Source: JABIKK01 sp964622835 | Lineage (GTDB): Archaea > Nanobdellota > Nanobdellia > SCGC-AAA011-G17 > UBA489 | Assembly (NCBI GenBank): GCA_964622835.1 | Contig: CAZUSA010000003.1 | Span: forward strand, 1-62,181 | Reading direction: 5' to 3' | Length of the DNA stretch: 62,181 bases | Shown here: positions 8,007-14,933 of the stretch, in pieces | Layout of the letters: each line of letters begins with the position of its first letter | How positions within the stretch are numbered: the first letter of the stretch is position 1 | Translations under genes and position numbers: made by a program | Notes under the pieces: generated by a model | The model's input: the letters and a program-made list of their open reading frames with translations, nothing else | Database searches by the model: none | Told to the model about the DNA's origin: nothing

Positions 8007-8933
8007 TTAACCTCCTATCACAAATGATGATTTTGGACCATAAACCGTAATAACACTTAAAACCAAAGTTACAACTATAGAAATTGAAGCAAAAGTAACA
8101 AACTCTACTGGTTTTTTCCTAACACTTTGATTATGTTCTACAACTTCCTCAAACAACATATAAGACAAACCTCCTAAAATTATTAGATTTATCAGCATAT
8201 ACAATGGCATAAACAATTCAAGATGGTCAAAGAACATCATAAGACTAATCATAGGCCCCATTGTCCCTCCCATTAATCCTGCCATCATTCCTTCCATAAT
8301 CCCCATAACTCCACAACAGGTTCCAGTCATAGTACCAACAATGACGCCAATTATCATACCAACAGTTGCACCAATAAAAAATCCATTAGTGGCTCCCATA
8401 ATTGCACCAATCATCATTCCAGATTGCATTCCAACAGTCATACCAATCATCATACCAACCATACAAGTAACTTTGGCGTGGTATGAATAAAAATGCCATA
8501 AAGCTCCTCCAATGAACGTAACACTAATTGTCAAATACAAAAACCAAATTGCATAATTTTGAAAAAAACCTTCTATTTTATTCAAAAAAGCCCAATAAGT
8601 TAAGATTTCTAAAATTCCTAAGAGAAGAAAAACATAAATTGTATATCTAATACCCTTACGTTCAAGGTCATATTTTTTTGGATTTTCTTTAAAATCTCTA
8701 AATCTCTCTCTAATTGTTTTTCTTTCAAAGGGTGTGGGTGCTGCACGAAAACCCCTGTCTTTTATTATTTTAACAAATTCTTTTTCAGTTATTCTAGTAC
8801 TATCATGATCAAAAATAACTTTATCATTCATTACTTCCCAAGAATTGACACCATTTAATGATTTAAAAGACTTATTAAGAATTTTAACACAACTATCGCA
8901 TTCTATGTCTGGAACATAAATTGTTGTTTTCAT
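8007..8933 (-). CDS. HMA domain fused to Met/Gly-rich membrane domain, putative copper carrier or channel
   Basis: The protein has 308 aa. Residues 1-65 form an HMA-like fold with Cys12-x-x-Cys15. A charged linker with RERFRDFKENPKKYDLERKG is next, then two helices (about 98-118 and 127-150). Then comes an exceptional segment, about 156-235, where I count 19 methionines among glycine-zipper repeats (GMMIGxxxG) plus Cys206-Cys207. Two further helices (about 240-262 and 278-297) finish it. Methionine lining is a hallmark of Cu(I) pathways such as Ctr1 and CusA, so copper movement through the membrane is inferred. It starts 4 nt inside the chaperone gene (ATGA). I cannot match the membrane domain to a named transporter family. 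Confidence 0.8.
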   Translation of the reverse strand: MKTTIYVPDIECDSCVKILNKSFKSLNGVNSWEVMNDKVIFDHDSTRITEKEFVKIIKDRGFRAAPTPFERKTIRERFRDFKENPKKYDLERKGIRYTIYVFLLLGILEILTYWAFLNKIEGFFQNYAIWFLYLTISVTFIGGALWHFYSYHAKVTCMVGMMIGMTVGMQSGMMIGAIMGATNGFFIGATVGMIIGVIVGTMTGTCCGVMGIMEGMMAGLMGGTMGPMISLMMFFDHLELFMPLYMLINLIILGGLSYMLFEEVVEHNQSVRKKPVEFVTFASISIVVTLVLSVITVYGPKSSFVIGG

Positions 8934-9139
8934 AATACTTCATAATCTCCAACAGACATAATTACTTTTTTGAGATCTTCTTCAGAATTTTTTGTTTCAT
9001 CATAAGAAATTTTAACAATGCCTTCATTAGAAGAAATATGTATTATGGTAACATCTTTTATTTCCTCAAGTTCATCAGTTATCAAAACTTCACAACTCTT
9101 ACAATGCATCCCTTTAACATTGAATGATATATCTTTCAT
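8930..9139 (-). CDS. HMA-domain copper chaperone
   Basis: This is a free-standing heavy-metal-associated domain of 69 aa. It has the GMHCKSC metal-binding loop and the expected beta-alpha-beta-beta-alpha-beta length, like CopZ. Translation can be read from GTG 9148, but ATG 9139 has a good ribosome site (GGAAGGTG, 6 nt away) that includes that GTG, so I choose 9139. It is the first gene of the minus-strand metal operon and overlaps the next by 4 nt. It probably ferries Cu(I) to the HMA domains of the following proteins. Confidence 0.93.
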   Translation of the reverse strand: MKDISFNVKGMHCKSCEVLITDELEEIKDVTIIHISSNEGIVKISYDETKNSEEDLKKVIMSVGDYEVL

Positions 9140-9332
9140 ATTTTGCACCTTCCTATTTTTTATTTATTTTCATAAAAATAGTATTTATTCCTTTGTACAA
9201 GAAAAAAACATCAAAATCGTTTATATCAGCTAAATAATCGTTCAGAATTGTTTAATTCGTTATTTTGATGCCATTATTTCAAACACTTCTTCTCTTTCTT
9301 TTTAATCACACATTGAAGTAAAAAAGATAAGA

Positions 9333-9365
9333 TTTATATATAACATATGATAATCTTATCATATG
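9333..9365 (+). promoter_or_regulatory. TATA box and palindromic operator overlapping a leaderless start
   Basis: TTTATATATA at 9333-9342 is an archaeal TATA box. A palindrome with 10-bp arms follows: CATATGATAA at 9344-9353 and TTATCATATG at 9356-9365, with a 2-nt centre. The right arm contains the ArsR-type gene's ATG (9363). Transcription from this TATA box would begin close to the ATG, so the operator covers the start site. Autorepression by the ArsR-like protein is the obvious model. Confidence 0.8.
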
Positions 9366-9668
9366 AATAACTTACATAGATTGTTTTTCAAAGGATTTTC
9401 TAACCAAACAAGGCTTGAAATTATAAATTTACTAAAGAAAGGACCTCTCACGGTGAGTGCTATTGGCAAACATCTTGGGTTTGAACAAAGCAGAGTTTCT
9501 CATAATTTGAAGTGTTTAGAACATTGTGGGTTTGTTCATAGTGAACAAAATGGAAAATGGAAGAAATATTCATTAGATGAAGAAACTATTTTACCAATGG
9601 TGGTCTTGTTTGATAAGCATATTGCTAAATACAAGAAAAGATTACAACAGTGTGAGGTTTTATCATGA
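9363..9668 (+). CDS. ArsR-family winged-HTH metal-responsive repressor
   Basis: This 101-aa protein is a single winged HTH typical of ArsR/SmtB repressors (TVSAIGKHLGFEQSRVSHNLKCLE region as recognition helix, then a KYSL wing). Cys51 and Cys55 in KCLEHCG, with Cys97 near the C-terminus, could bind a thiophilic metal, though the classic ELCVCDL motif is absent. It leads a five-gene plus-strand operon of Mer-like genes, and its stop overlaps the next start (ATGA). The palindrome over its own start codon is its likely operator. The divergent copper operon starts about 220 bp away and could also be under its control. Confidence 0.9.
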   Translation: MNNLHRLFFKGFSNQTRLEIINLLKKGPLTVSAIGKHLGFEQSRVSHNLKCLEHCGFVHSEQNGKWKKYSLDEETILPMVVLFDKHIAKYKKRLQQCEVLS

Positions 9669-9994
9669 AACTTTCAGCAACGGGAACTGCTGTTTCAGCA
9701 GCTTGCTGTTTTGGAGTATTGAATGTTATCTTGGGATTATTTGGATTAACTGCTACAATAGCGTACGTTAATCAATATGGTGATTATATTTTCTTTCCAG
9801 CATTTGCAATCTTTGGCGTTATTTTTATTAAACAATTACTTAATTGGAAGAAAAGTTGGTTCACTTGGTTACTTTCATTAGTTATTGTTGGTGTTTTGAT
9901 TTGGTTTATGACCTTTGGCATAGTGTATACAAGTCTAATCATTGGAGGAGTAATCCTTGGATTATTATTCCTAAAATTGTGGGGAGGAAAATAA
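9665..9994 (+). CDS. MerF/MerC-like small membrane metal transporter
   Basis: The protein has 109 aa and three to four membrane helices. The first helix holds vicinal Cys14-Cys15 in SAACCFGVLN, followed by LGLFGLTA and a PAFAIF helix, which resembles the MerF pattern (AACCxxPxxVxxLGxxGL). MerF and MerT take Hg(II) inward through such paired cysteines. Its ATG overlaps the ArsR stop. The second MerF cysteine pair is not evident, so metal specificity is uncertain and copper is possible. Confidence 0.75.
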   Translation: MKLSATGTAVSAACCFGVLNVILGLFGLTATIAYVNQYGDYIFFPAFAIFGVIFIKQLLNWKKSWFTWLLSLVIVGVLIWFMTFGIVYTSLIIGGVILGLLFLKLWGGK

Positions 9995-9995
9995 A

Positions 9996-10193
9996 ATGGA
10001 AGAAGAACTTTATGGAAATGTTACGTGTCCAGAATGCAAATATTTACAGAAAATGAAGATACCAACAAATATGTGTATGCAATCTTACAGTTGTGATAGT
10101 TGTAAAAAAGAAATTAAAGCTAAAAACAGTTGTTGTGTATTTTGTGATTATGGGGATAGAAAATGTCCAGTGGCAGAGGAACATCAAAAATGA
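9996..10193 (+). CDS. GDCCVxC-type small cysteine-rich protein
   Basis: This 65-aa protein is packed with cysteines: CPEC at 11-14, further Cys at 27, 33, 36, then SCCVFC near 45-50 and a final KCP. The signature matches the GDCCVxC family of small thiol proteins found beside mercury genes, with the leading GD here replaced by NS. A thiol metal buffer or zinc-ribbon-like adaptor is plausible. It starts 1 nt after the MerF-like gene and overlaps the next ATG (ATGA at 10190). Confidence 0.8.
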   Translation: MEEELYGNVTCPECKYLQKMKIPTNMCMQSYSCDSCKKEIKAKNSCCVFCDYGDRKCPVAEEHQK

Positions 10194-10528
10194 AAAAAGA
10201 AGATAAAACATTATTGTACGCTGGAGGCATTGGCGCATTTATAGCATCGCTTTGCTGTCTTGGACCAGTTATTATAGTTTTATTAGGTCTTGGAAGTATT
10301 TCAACAGCGTTAACAATTGGTACTTACTCTTGGTTGTTTACATCTTTAGCTATAATCTTTTTTGTATTAGCTATCACGTTATATCTCAAAAAAAAGAAAT
10401 GTTGTAATGTTAATGGAATGCAGCGACATTGGAAAATTATCATTGGGGGATTCATCATCTTAGTAATACTTTTGATAGTCCTAAAATATTGGTTCGCTCC
10501 GTTACTAGCGGAGGTTATTTACAAATGA
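10190..10528 (+). CDS. MerT-like mercuric transport membrane protein
   Basis: The protein has 112 aa from ATG 10190 and three membrane helices. The first helix carries Cys22-Cys23 in LCCLGPVIIVLLGLG, the MerT pattern. A second pair, Cys71-Cys72, lies in the Lys-rich loop after helix 2, again as in MerT. MerT accepts Hg(II) from periplasmic MerP and passes it to the cytoplasm. The ATG overlaps the upstream stop by 4 nt; the longer frame to 10163 is not needed. A role with another soft metal cannot be excluded because no mercuric reductase is in the window. Confidence 0.82.
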   Translation: MKKEDKTLLYAGGIGAFIASLCCLGPVIIVLLGLGSISTALTIGTYSWLFTSLAIIFFVLAITLYLKKKKCCNVNGMQRHWKIIIGGFIILVILLIVLKYWFAPLLAEVIYK

Positions 10529-10845
10529 AAAAACAATTTTTGATGCTGTTATTATCTCTAATAATGGTAACGGGATGTACAACAATACAACAAACCCAAG
10601 ATACAACTAAAAATACTCCTCTAGCAGCTAACACTAAAGAAGCAACATTTGCTATTGAAGGGATGTCTTGTGCAGCTTGTTCATTAGGTGTGGAAGCTCA
10701 ATGGGGAGAAGTTGATGGTGTTCTGGATGCAAAGGTAAATCTTGCAGATGGTATGGGTGTTGTAAAATATAATCCTGATAAAACAGATGCAACTACCATA
10801 GCAAAAGCATCAACAGTATATCCAGCGAAAATTATTTCTGAATAA
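10525..10845 (+). CDS. MerP-like HMA-domain lipoprotein
   Basis: The protein has 106 aa. A signal sequence ends in a lipobox (MVTGC, Cys18), followed by a Thr/Gln-rich linker and one HMA domain with Cys49-x-x-Cys52 in GMSCAAC. Lipid anchoring would hold this metal collector on the outer face, next to the MerT-like carrier whose stop it overlaps (ATGA). MerP is normally a free periplasmic protein, so tethering suits a cell with no outer membrane. It ends the plus-strand metal operon. Confidence 0.88.
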   Translation: MKKQFLMLLLSLIMVTGCTTIQQTQDTTKNTPLAANTKEATFAIEGMSCAACSLGVEAQWGEVDGVLDAKVNLADGMGVVKYNPDKTDATTIAKASTVYPAKIISE

Positions 10846-10911
10846 TGGCAAAAAATTTGCTTGGATAACTTGTATAGGTCATTAAAGCATATCTAAGGGG
10901 GTTATTACAGG

Positions 10912-10929
10912 TAGTGTATTTATACACTA
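10912..10929. repeat. 18-bp inverted repeat between convergent operons
   Basis: TAGTGTAT and ATACACTA flank TT, forming an 8-bp-arm palindrome in the 130-bp gap between the plus-strand MerP-like gene and the minus-strand SRPBCC gene. It could be a two-way termination signal or a protein site. No gene is visible in 10846-10975. Confidence 0.45.
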
Positions 10930-10975
10930 TGTACCAAACCATCATTCTCTGAATTATTCTTTTATTTATTAGAAT

Positions 10976-11446
10976 TTAAGTTTTATTCTTATCAATTTCT
11001 CGTTGTTTACTCTCTGAAATTTTTCCAGTTTCTAAATAAGTTTTGTAATCATTAGCTACAATTCCTAAAGTTTTCCTTATTTTTGGCTTCATAAAAATTC
11101 CCATTATGGAACCAATGATAGGCATAGTTTCCAAACTAAGTTCGACAGTAAATTCAGTTTTATGAGGAGATATTTCTTTAAAGGACCATCCTCCCGTCGT
11201 TTTATGTACAAAAAAAGGCATACCTTCAGCTTTAATTTTAATTAAATGGTTTTTTTCATCCTTCAAAATAATATCTTCATCAAGTTGGCCAAAAGGGGTT
11301 TCACAAACTCTATCACAAGTAGCTCCTTTCTTAGAATGGAGGACACCTGTAGCCCAATTACCCATTGTATGAAAATTTAAAACAGATAAATTCCATAGTT
11401 CCTTAAGTGGTTTGTTTACAGTACCCGTTACTTTTACTTCAATCAT
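10976..11446 (-). CDS. SRPBCC (polyketide cyclase/START-like) family protein
   Basis: The 156-aa protein has the START-like layout: an N-terminal beta strand (MIEVKVTGTVNKPLKELW), a long curved sheet with WSFKEISPHKTEFTVELSLE, and a C-terminal helix. The fold makes a hydrophobic pocket for lipids or small ligands. It starts 1 nt after the SDR stop, so the two are cotranscribed. A paired SDR and SRPBCC suggests work on a small hydrophobic compound. The ligand is unknown. Confidence 0.8.
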   Translation of the reverse strand: MIEVKVTGTVNKPLKELWNLSVLNFHTMGNWATGVLHSKKGATCDRVCETPFGQLDEDIILKDEKNHLIKIKAEGMPFFVHKTTGGWSFKEISPHKTEFTVELSLETMPIIGSIMGIFMKPKIRKTLGIVANDYKTYLETGKISESKQREIDKNKT

Positions 11447-11447
11447 G

Positions 11448-12200
11448 TTATAATTGGGTCATTCCACCATCTACACGTATTTCTGCACCTAACATGTATG
11501 ATGAATCATCTGATGCTAAGAATAATGCAGCTGTCGCAATTTCTTCAGGCTTACCAAATCTTTTCATTGGATTTGTTTGACTAATTTGTTCTTTCATTCC
11601 TGCCATTTGCTCTTCACTCATTCCAATCTTACCAAATATTGGTGTTTCAATAGGTCCGGGACTAATTACATTAACTCTTACACCTTTTTCGACTAACTCT
11701 GCAGCCATGGTGCGTGCAAGTGAACGAACTGCAGCTTTAGAAGCGGCGTAAACACTAGCTCCGGCCATGCCCATTTCGTTAACTACTGAACTAGTGAATA
11801 TAATAGAAACTTTATCACTTAGAAACGGTAATGCTTTTTGCACTCCAAAATATAATCCTTTAACGTTAATGTTCATTATTGAATCAAAATGTTCTTCGCT
11901 TACATGTTCAAGAGGTGCAAATGGTGCAATTCCTGCGTTTAAGAATAATACATCAATCTTTCCCATTTTTTCTTTTACTTGTTCATATAGGTTGGATATG
12001 TCTTCTAGTTTTGAAGAGTCTGAGGTTATTCCTGTAACGCCAAGTTCACTTGATGCTTTATCCAGTTGTTCTTGATTTCTTCCAGTGATTATTACGTTTG
12101 CTCCTTCTTCTTTGAATAGTTTAGCTGTTGCATAACCTATACCACTACTCCCTCCTGTGATAATTGCAACTTTTCCGTCTAGTTTTTTTGTTTGATTCAT
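11448..12200 (-). CDS. Short-chain dehydrogenase/reductase (classical SDR)
   Basis: The 250-aa NAD(P)H-dependent oxidoreductase shows TGGSSGIG (15-22), NAG at 88-90, the active-site Ser137/138, Tyr151 and Lys155 (YAASK), SPGPIETP, and a C-terminal LGAEIRVDGGM. All catalytic residues are present and the length is standard. It resembles the 3-oxoacyl-ACP reductase/glucose dehydrogenase branch, where sequence alone does not give the substrate. It has a TATA box (12222-12230) and a GAGGT ribosome site, so it may have its own promoter besides read-through from the 54-aa gene. Confidence 0.93.
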   Translation of the reverse strand: MNQTKKLDGKVAIITGGSSGIGYATAKLFKEEGANVIITGRNQEQLDKASSELGVTGITSDSSKLEDISNLYEQVKEKMGKIDVLFLNAGIAPFAPLEHVSEEHFDSIMNINVKGLYFGVQKALPFLSDKVSIIFTSSVVNEMGMAGASVYAASKAAVRSLARTMAAELVEKGVRVNVISPGPIETPIFGKIGMSEEQMAGMKEQISQTNPMKRFGKPEEIATAALFLASDDSSYMLGAEIRVDGGMTQL

Positions 12201-12221
12201 TTGTACCTCGTCTTAAAATAT

Positions 12222-12230
12222 GGTATATAA
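12222..12230 (-). promoter_or_regulatory. TATA box of the SDR-SRPBCC operon
   Basis: On the minus strand TTATATACC lies about 22-30 nt before the SDR ATG (12200). This fits an archaeal promoter with a very short leader. The ribosome site GAGGTAC lies between the two. Confidence 0.55.
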
Positions 12231-12254
12231 GGTTTTAGTTTATTATTTTCTAAA

Positions 12255-12286
12255 ATAAAAAAAGTCAGTCCTTTTTCAAGGAACTG
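12255..12286 (-). terminator. Hairpin plus T-tract at the end of the 54-aa gene
   Basis: On the minus strand TCAGT-T-CCTT and AAGGACTGA pair around a GAAA loop, with one bulged base, and a run of seven T follows. It overlaps the stop codon of the small gene. This looks like a bacterial-style intrinsic terminator, which would separate the small gene from the SDR operon. Confidence 0.6.
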
Positions 12287-12429
12287 ATCTTTTCTGTAAT
12301 GCCTTTTACTTCTTTTTCCAAAGTAGCTTTGTAGTCACGTAACATTTCTACTTTTTCTTCTTTAGTTAAGAAGTTTCTTTGGGATGTAGAACATGAATAT
12401 CCTACATCGCAGCAATTTTGTGATCTCAT
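12265..12429 (-). CDS. 54-aa Cys-containing coiled-coil small protein
   Basis: This short gene starts at ATG 12429, behind a near-perfect ribosome site (GGAGGTA, 5 nt away). The protein begins MRSQNCCDVGYSC, with three cysteines, and continues with LTKEEKVEMLRDYKATLEKE and a Lys/Glu-rich helix. I have seen this LTKEEKxExLxxYKxxLEKE helix in small archaeal proteins near PadR genes. The Cys cluster plus coiled coil suggests a metal-binding or redox partner. It is divergent from padR across the triple operator, so PadR probably controls it. Confidence 0.75.
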   Translation of the reverse strand: MRSQNCCDVGYSCSTSQRNFLTKEEKVEMLRDYKATLEKEVKGITEKISSLKKD

Positions 12430-12445
12430 TGTAAATACCTCCATA

Positions 12446-12517
12446 TATCGGTTATACGATACAATGTCGAAATCATATATAAATATATCGGTTATACGAT
12501 ATATCGGACATATGATA
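12446..12517. promoter_or_regulatory. Three operator copies between divergent PadR and 54-aa genes
   Basis: TATCGGTTATACGATA occurs at 12446-12461 and 12486-12501, and a variant TATCGGACATATGATA at 12502-12517. Each has the dyad TATCG-N6-CGATA (the variant ends TGATA). The copies lie between the two divergent starts and next to the PadR TATA box, so binding should repress both directions. PadR is the natural candidate to bind them. Confidence 0.78.
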
Positions 12518-12528
12518 TTAGAAAAAGA

Positions 12529-12536
12529 TTTATATA
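12529..12536 (+). promoter_or_regulatory. TATA box of padR-type gene
   Basis: TTTATATA lies 22-29 nt before ATG 12558, so the mRNA should be leaderless or nearly so. It sits directly downstream of the third operator copy. Confidence 0.7.
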
Positions 12537-12557
12537 GAGATCAATCTTTTTGAATAT

Positions 12558-12857
12558 ATGAAAAAATGTTGCGATATGCGTGGGTTTCTGAGCTTTATGG
12601 TACTCAAGCTTATCAGTAAGAAGGAACTTTCAGGTGAAGATATAACAAAAGAAATAGAAAAAAGGAAAGGATCTCGACCAAGTCCTGGAACAATATATCC
12701 TGTATTAAAATTTTTAAGTGAAAACAAGTTTATTGCTGAAACAAAAACCGAAGGTAAAGAGAAAAAATACAAACTGACCGGTAAGGGAAAAAAAGAACTT
12801 GAAAGGGCAACAAAACAATTTGTTTCAATGTTCTGTGATATGAAAGAAGAATTTTGA
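12558..12857 (+). CDS. PadR-family transcriptional repressor
   Basis: The 99-aa protein is a PadR-type winged HTH with the typical opening CCDMRGFLSFMVLKLISKKELSGEDI, the PSPGTIYPVLKFL recognition region and a charged dimerisation helix at the C-terminus. PadR proteins usually repress their own gene and a neighbouring stress or export gene. Cys4-Cys5 and Cys93 could make it redox- or metal-responsive. It faces the 54-aa gene, which also carries a CC pair, and the SDR-SRPBCC genes beyond. Confidence 0.92.
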   Translation: MKKCCDMRGFLSFMVLKLISKKELSGEDITKEIEKRKGSRPSPGTIYPVLKFLSENKFIAETKTEGKEKKYKLTGKGKKELERATKQFVSMFCDMKEEF

Positions 12858-12986
12858 TAATAGAAGGCGTTGTTGCAAGGGATGGAAAAGTTGGTTTAAG
12901 GCACAGTCGTAGCATATCATAACAAGGACCACTGGGCAAAAAGCACTCAAATAATTCAGAACCATGTACGCTTTTTCAAAGAAATT

Positions 12987-13673
12987 TTATCGAGATTCTT
13001 CATCAAAAGTAACCGTAACACGCATATACAATTGAATCAAATCATCTTCCACTTTTTGTTTTGTAGGAGGCTTCCATTGTTTCGTCCCATCGGGACCAAC
13101 ACGACAAATGGCATCGTTAGGATCATCACCATCATAATTTGTTGTAGAAACTTCCATAGCAAAGAGGGCATTATTAGAAACAGCAACCTTAAGATGTCCC
13201 GTAGTCCAAACATCACCTGGAGGAACAGTATAATTATATGTTTTCCTTTTTTGTGCGCCTGGATATGCATTAAGAAAATCAGCTAATGAACTTCCAATAT
13301 TAATTCCTGTATTTGTAGTGCCGTGATTCCAAGGGCCACGTACGGCAATGTGCCATAAGTTCTCTCCAATAAAGATTCCATACACACTGTCATTACAACC
13401 CATAAGTTCAAGCGTATCTCCCAAACCTCCAGCATGACCATCATAATGTTCAAAACCTGTGGGAGGGGTATCTAACCAACTCTTATTTTCTTTGTCGCCT
13501 ACTTGAATAGTTGAAAAACCAATATCCTCGACATCTCCGGTGGTAGTAAGTGTACTATTACAGGTCAATCCGTAAGGGGATCCACTAATACTTGAAGTAC
13601 TCGTACTCCAATCACAACCAACCAAGGCTGCCAAAGAAAGTGCTCCACCAAAAATACTGTTCCTTAAACGCAT
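12987..13673 (-). CDS. Putative secreted lipoprotein
   Basis: The 228-aa protein begins with a signal peptide ending in a lipobox (LAALVGC, Cys20), so it is probably lipid-anchored on the outer face. The mature part has Ser/Thr-rich linkers, paired cysteines (for example CNSTL and MGCNDSVYG) and aromatic/Gly patches (WHIAVRGPWNHG) that suggest a beta-rich extracellular domain. The family is not recognised. It lies just after the composition change at about 12.9 kb and uses the codons of the main chromosome (CGT). Lipid attachment fits with the lspA-type gene at 23821. Confidence 0.75.
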   Translation of the reverse strand: MRLRNSIFGGALSLAALVGCDWSTSTSSISGSPYGLTCNSTLTTTGDVEDIGFSTIQVGDKENKSWLDTPPTGFEHYDGHAGGLGDTLELMGCNDSVYGIFIGENLWHIAVRGPWNHGTTNTGINIGSSLADFLNAYPGAQKRKTYNYTVPPGDVWTTGHLKVAVSNNALFAMEVSTTNYDGDDPNDAICRVGPDGTKQWKPPTKQKVEDDLIQLYMRVTVTFDEESR

Positions 13674-13750
13674 ACAAACGGGATGCGCAGGAACTTATTA
13701 AGTGTTTCTTTCCAAAAACAGAGATATTAGAAAAACGCCATAAAGAAATG

Positions 13751-13760
13751 TTTATATAAA
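13751..13760 (+). promoter_or_regulatory. TATA box of the S-layer-like gene
   Basis: TTTATATAAA lies 21-30 nt before ATG 13781, giving a leaderless or nearly leaderless mRNA. Confidence 0.65.
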
Positions 13761-13780
13761 CAAAAAGAGCGATCCAACGT

Positions 13781-14929
13781 ATGAAATATACTATTATTTT
13801 TGTGGTTATTTTGATGCTTGCTATTGGTGGGTTTTCGTTTTATGTTGGTTCTAAGATGTATCAGCAAGAGACGTTACCTGCAGAAATTATTATTATTGAG
13901 AATACGAATGAATATTATCCTGAAGAGGGTTCTGGTGAACAACCACCTGTGTGGGGTGAAGAAGAGGAAGAAGAAAGTGATCTTGAACCATTTTTACAAG
14001 TAGAACCCAATCCTATTGAATCGAAGTCCTATGACTTAAGTGATTATCCGTTGCCGTTTATTAAGAATGGTAATACGAATGATTTGCTTATTTTACTTGG
14101 TAAAGATTCTCCGTCAACGGATGTGTTTGCAACGTTAACGGTTGTGAATGGATTAAAAACATTAACGAGTGATAGTGTTGAGTCTGATTTTTCGAGTGAT
14201 CATTCTGATTATGATGAGTATGATCTTATTTTGATTGGTCATCCGTGTGATAATCCGTTGTCGAATATTTTGGGAAGTGTATCGTGTGATGATTGGGATT
14301 TCGATCCAGGCTATTCTATTATTAATTTGATGAAAAACGGTGAGTATCATGTGTTGGTTGTTGCGGGAACAACAGCGAATGATTTAGCGTATGCAACGGA
14401 GTCCTTGGCTAATTTCCAACAACATAATTTTGGTGGGTCTATGGTTATTTTGAAGACGCCTGCAAACTATGGTGATGAAGATCCTCTTGAACCCCCAAAT
14501 ACGGTGAAGTTAGAAAACTTTCCTAATTTCTTTGAAGGGAAGGGTATTTTGTTTATATCGGTTGGAAGCAAGGCACAGTCTACAGATACTCTTGCAGCAC
14601 TGGGTATATCTTCAATGTTAAAGGCAAAGCTACCAAATGCTGTTGCTCAACTGCTTGATGATGAAGAGGGTATTGAAAAAATGCTTATTCGTTCTGGTGT
14701 ATTCGTAAGTTCTGTATATCCCTCTGGTGAGTGTGTGAACACGGCAGTTGAGGAAGTAACAAACTTTGATTGTAGTGCTATACAATTAGAACAGGGAGAA
14801 TGGTATGTAACGGTTTTCGAAGAAGGTGCAGAAACATATGTTGTTGTTATGGGGGATAGTAATGGTGTGTTGGGTGCATCGCAAGCGTTATCAGAAGAAC
14901 AAGTATCTGGTTCTGAAATGTATGGGTAA
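13781..14929 (+). CDS. S-layer-type surface protein with two repeats
   Basis: The 382-aa protein has an N-terminal hydrophobic anchor (about 4-22), an acidic Pro/Glu-rich linker (up to about 75) and two copies of an alpha-beta domain. Copy 1 (about 100-225) shows DLLILLGKDSPSTDV, then DLILIGHPCDNPL and VLVVAGTTANDLAYATESLAN. Copy 2 (about 250-375) shows ILFISVGSKAQSTDT and YVVVMGDSNGVLGASQAL. This module (a GKDAPSSD-like opening, a G(G/H)PCxN strand and a final xAG...D helix) is typical of archaeal and DPANN S-layer proteins. The protein probably sits on the cell surface, though it is short for a full S-layer subunit. Confidence 0.75.
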   Translation: MKYTIIFVVILMLAIGGFSFYVGSKMYQQETLPAEIIIIENTNEYYPEEGSGEQPPVWGEEEEEESDLEPFLQVEPNPIESKSYDLSDYPLPFIKNGNTNDLLILLGKDSPSTDVFATLTVVNGLKTLTSDSVESDFSSDHSDYDEYDLILIGHPCDNPLSNILGSVSCDDWDFDPGYSIINLMKNGEYHVLVVAGTTANDLAYATESLANFQQHNFGGSMVILKTPANYGDEDPLEPPNTVKLENFPNFFEGKGILFISVGSKAQSTDTLAALGISSMLKAKLPNAVAQLLDDEEGIEKMLIRSGVFVSSVYPSGECVNTAVEEVTNFDCSAIQLEQGEWYVTVFEEGAETYVVVMGDSNGVLGASQALSEEQVSGSEMYG

Positions 14930-14933
14930 GAAA

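Noticed and set aside
12895..12995. Plus-strand frame reading HNKDHWAKSTQIIQNH, possibly a transposase tail
   Set aside because: It has no start codon and a stop directly upstream, and it continues into a shadow of the lipoprotein gene. It could be chance, and no flanking repeats support a mobile element.
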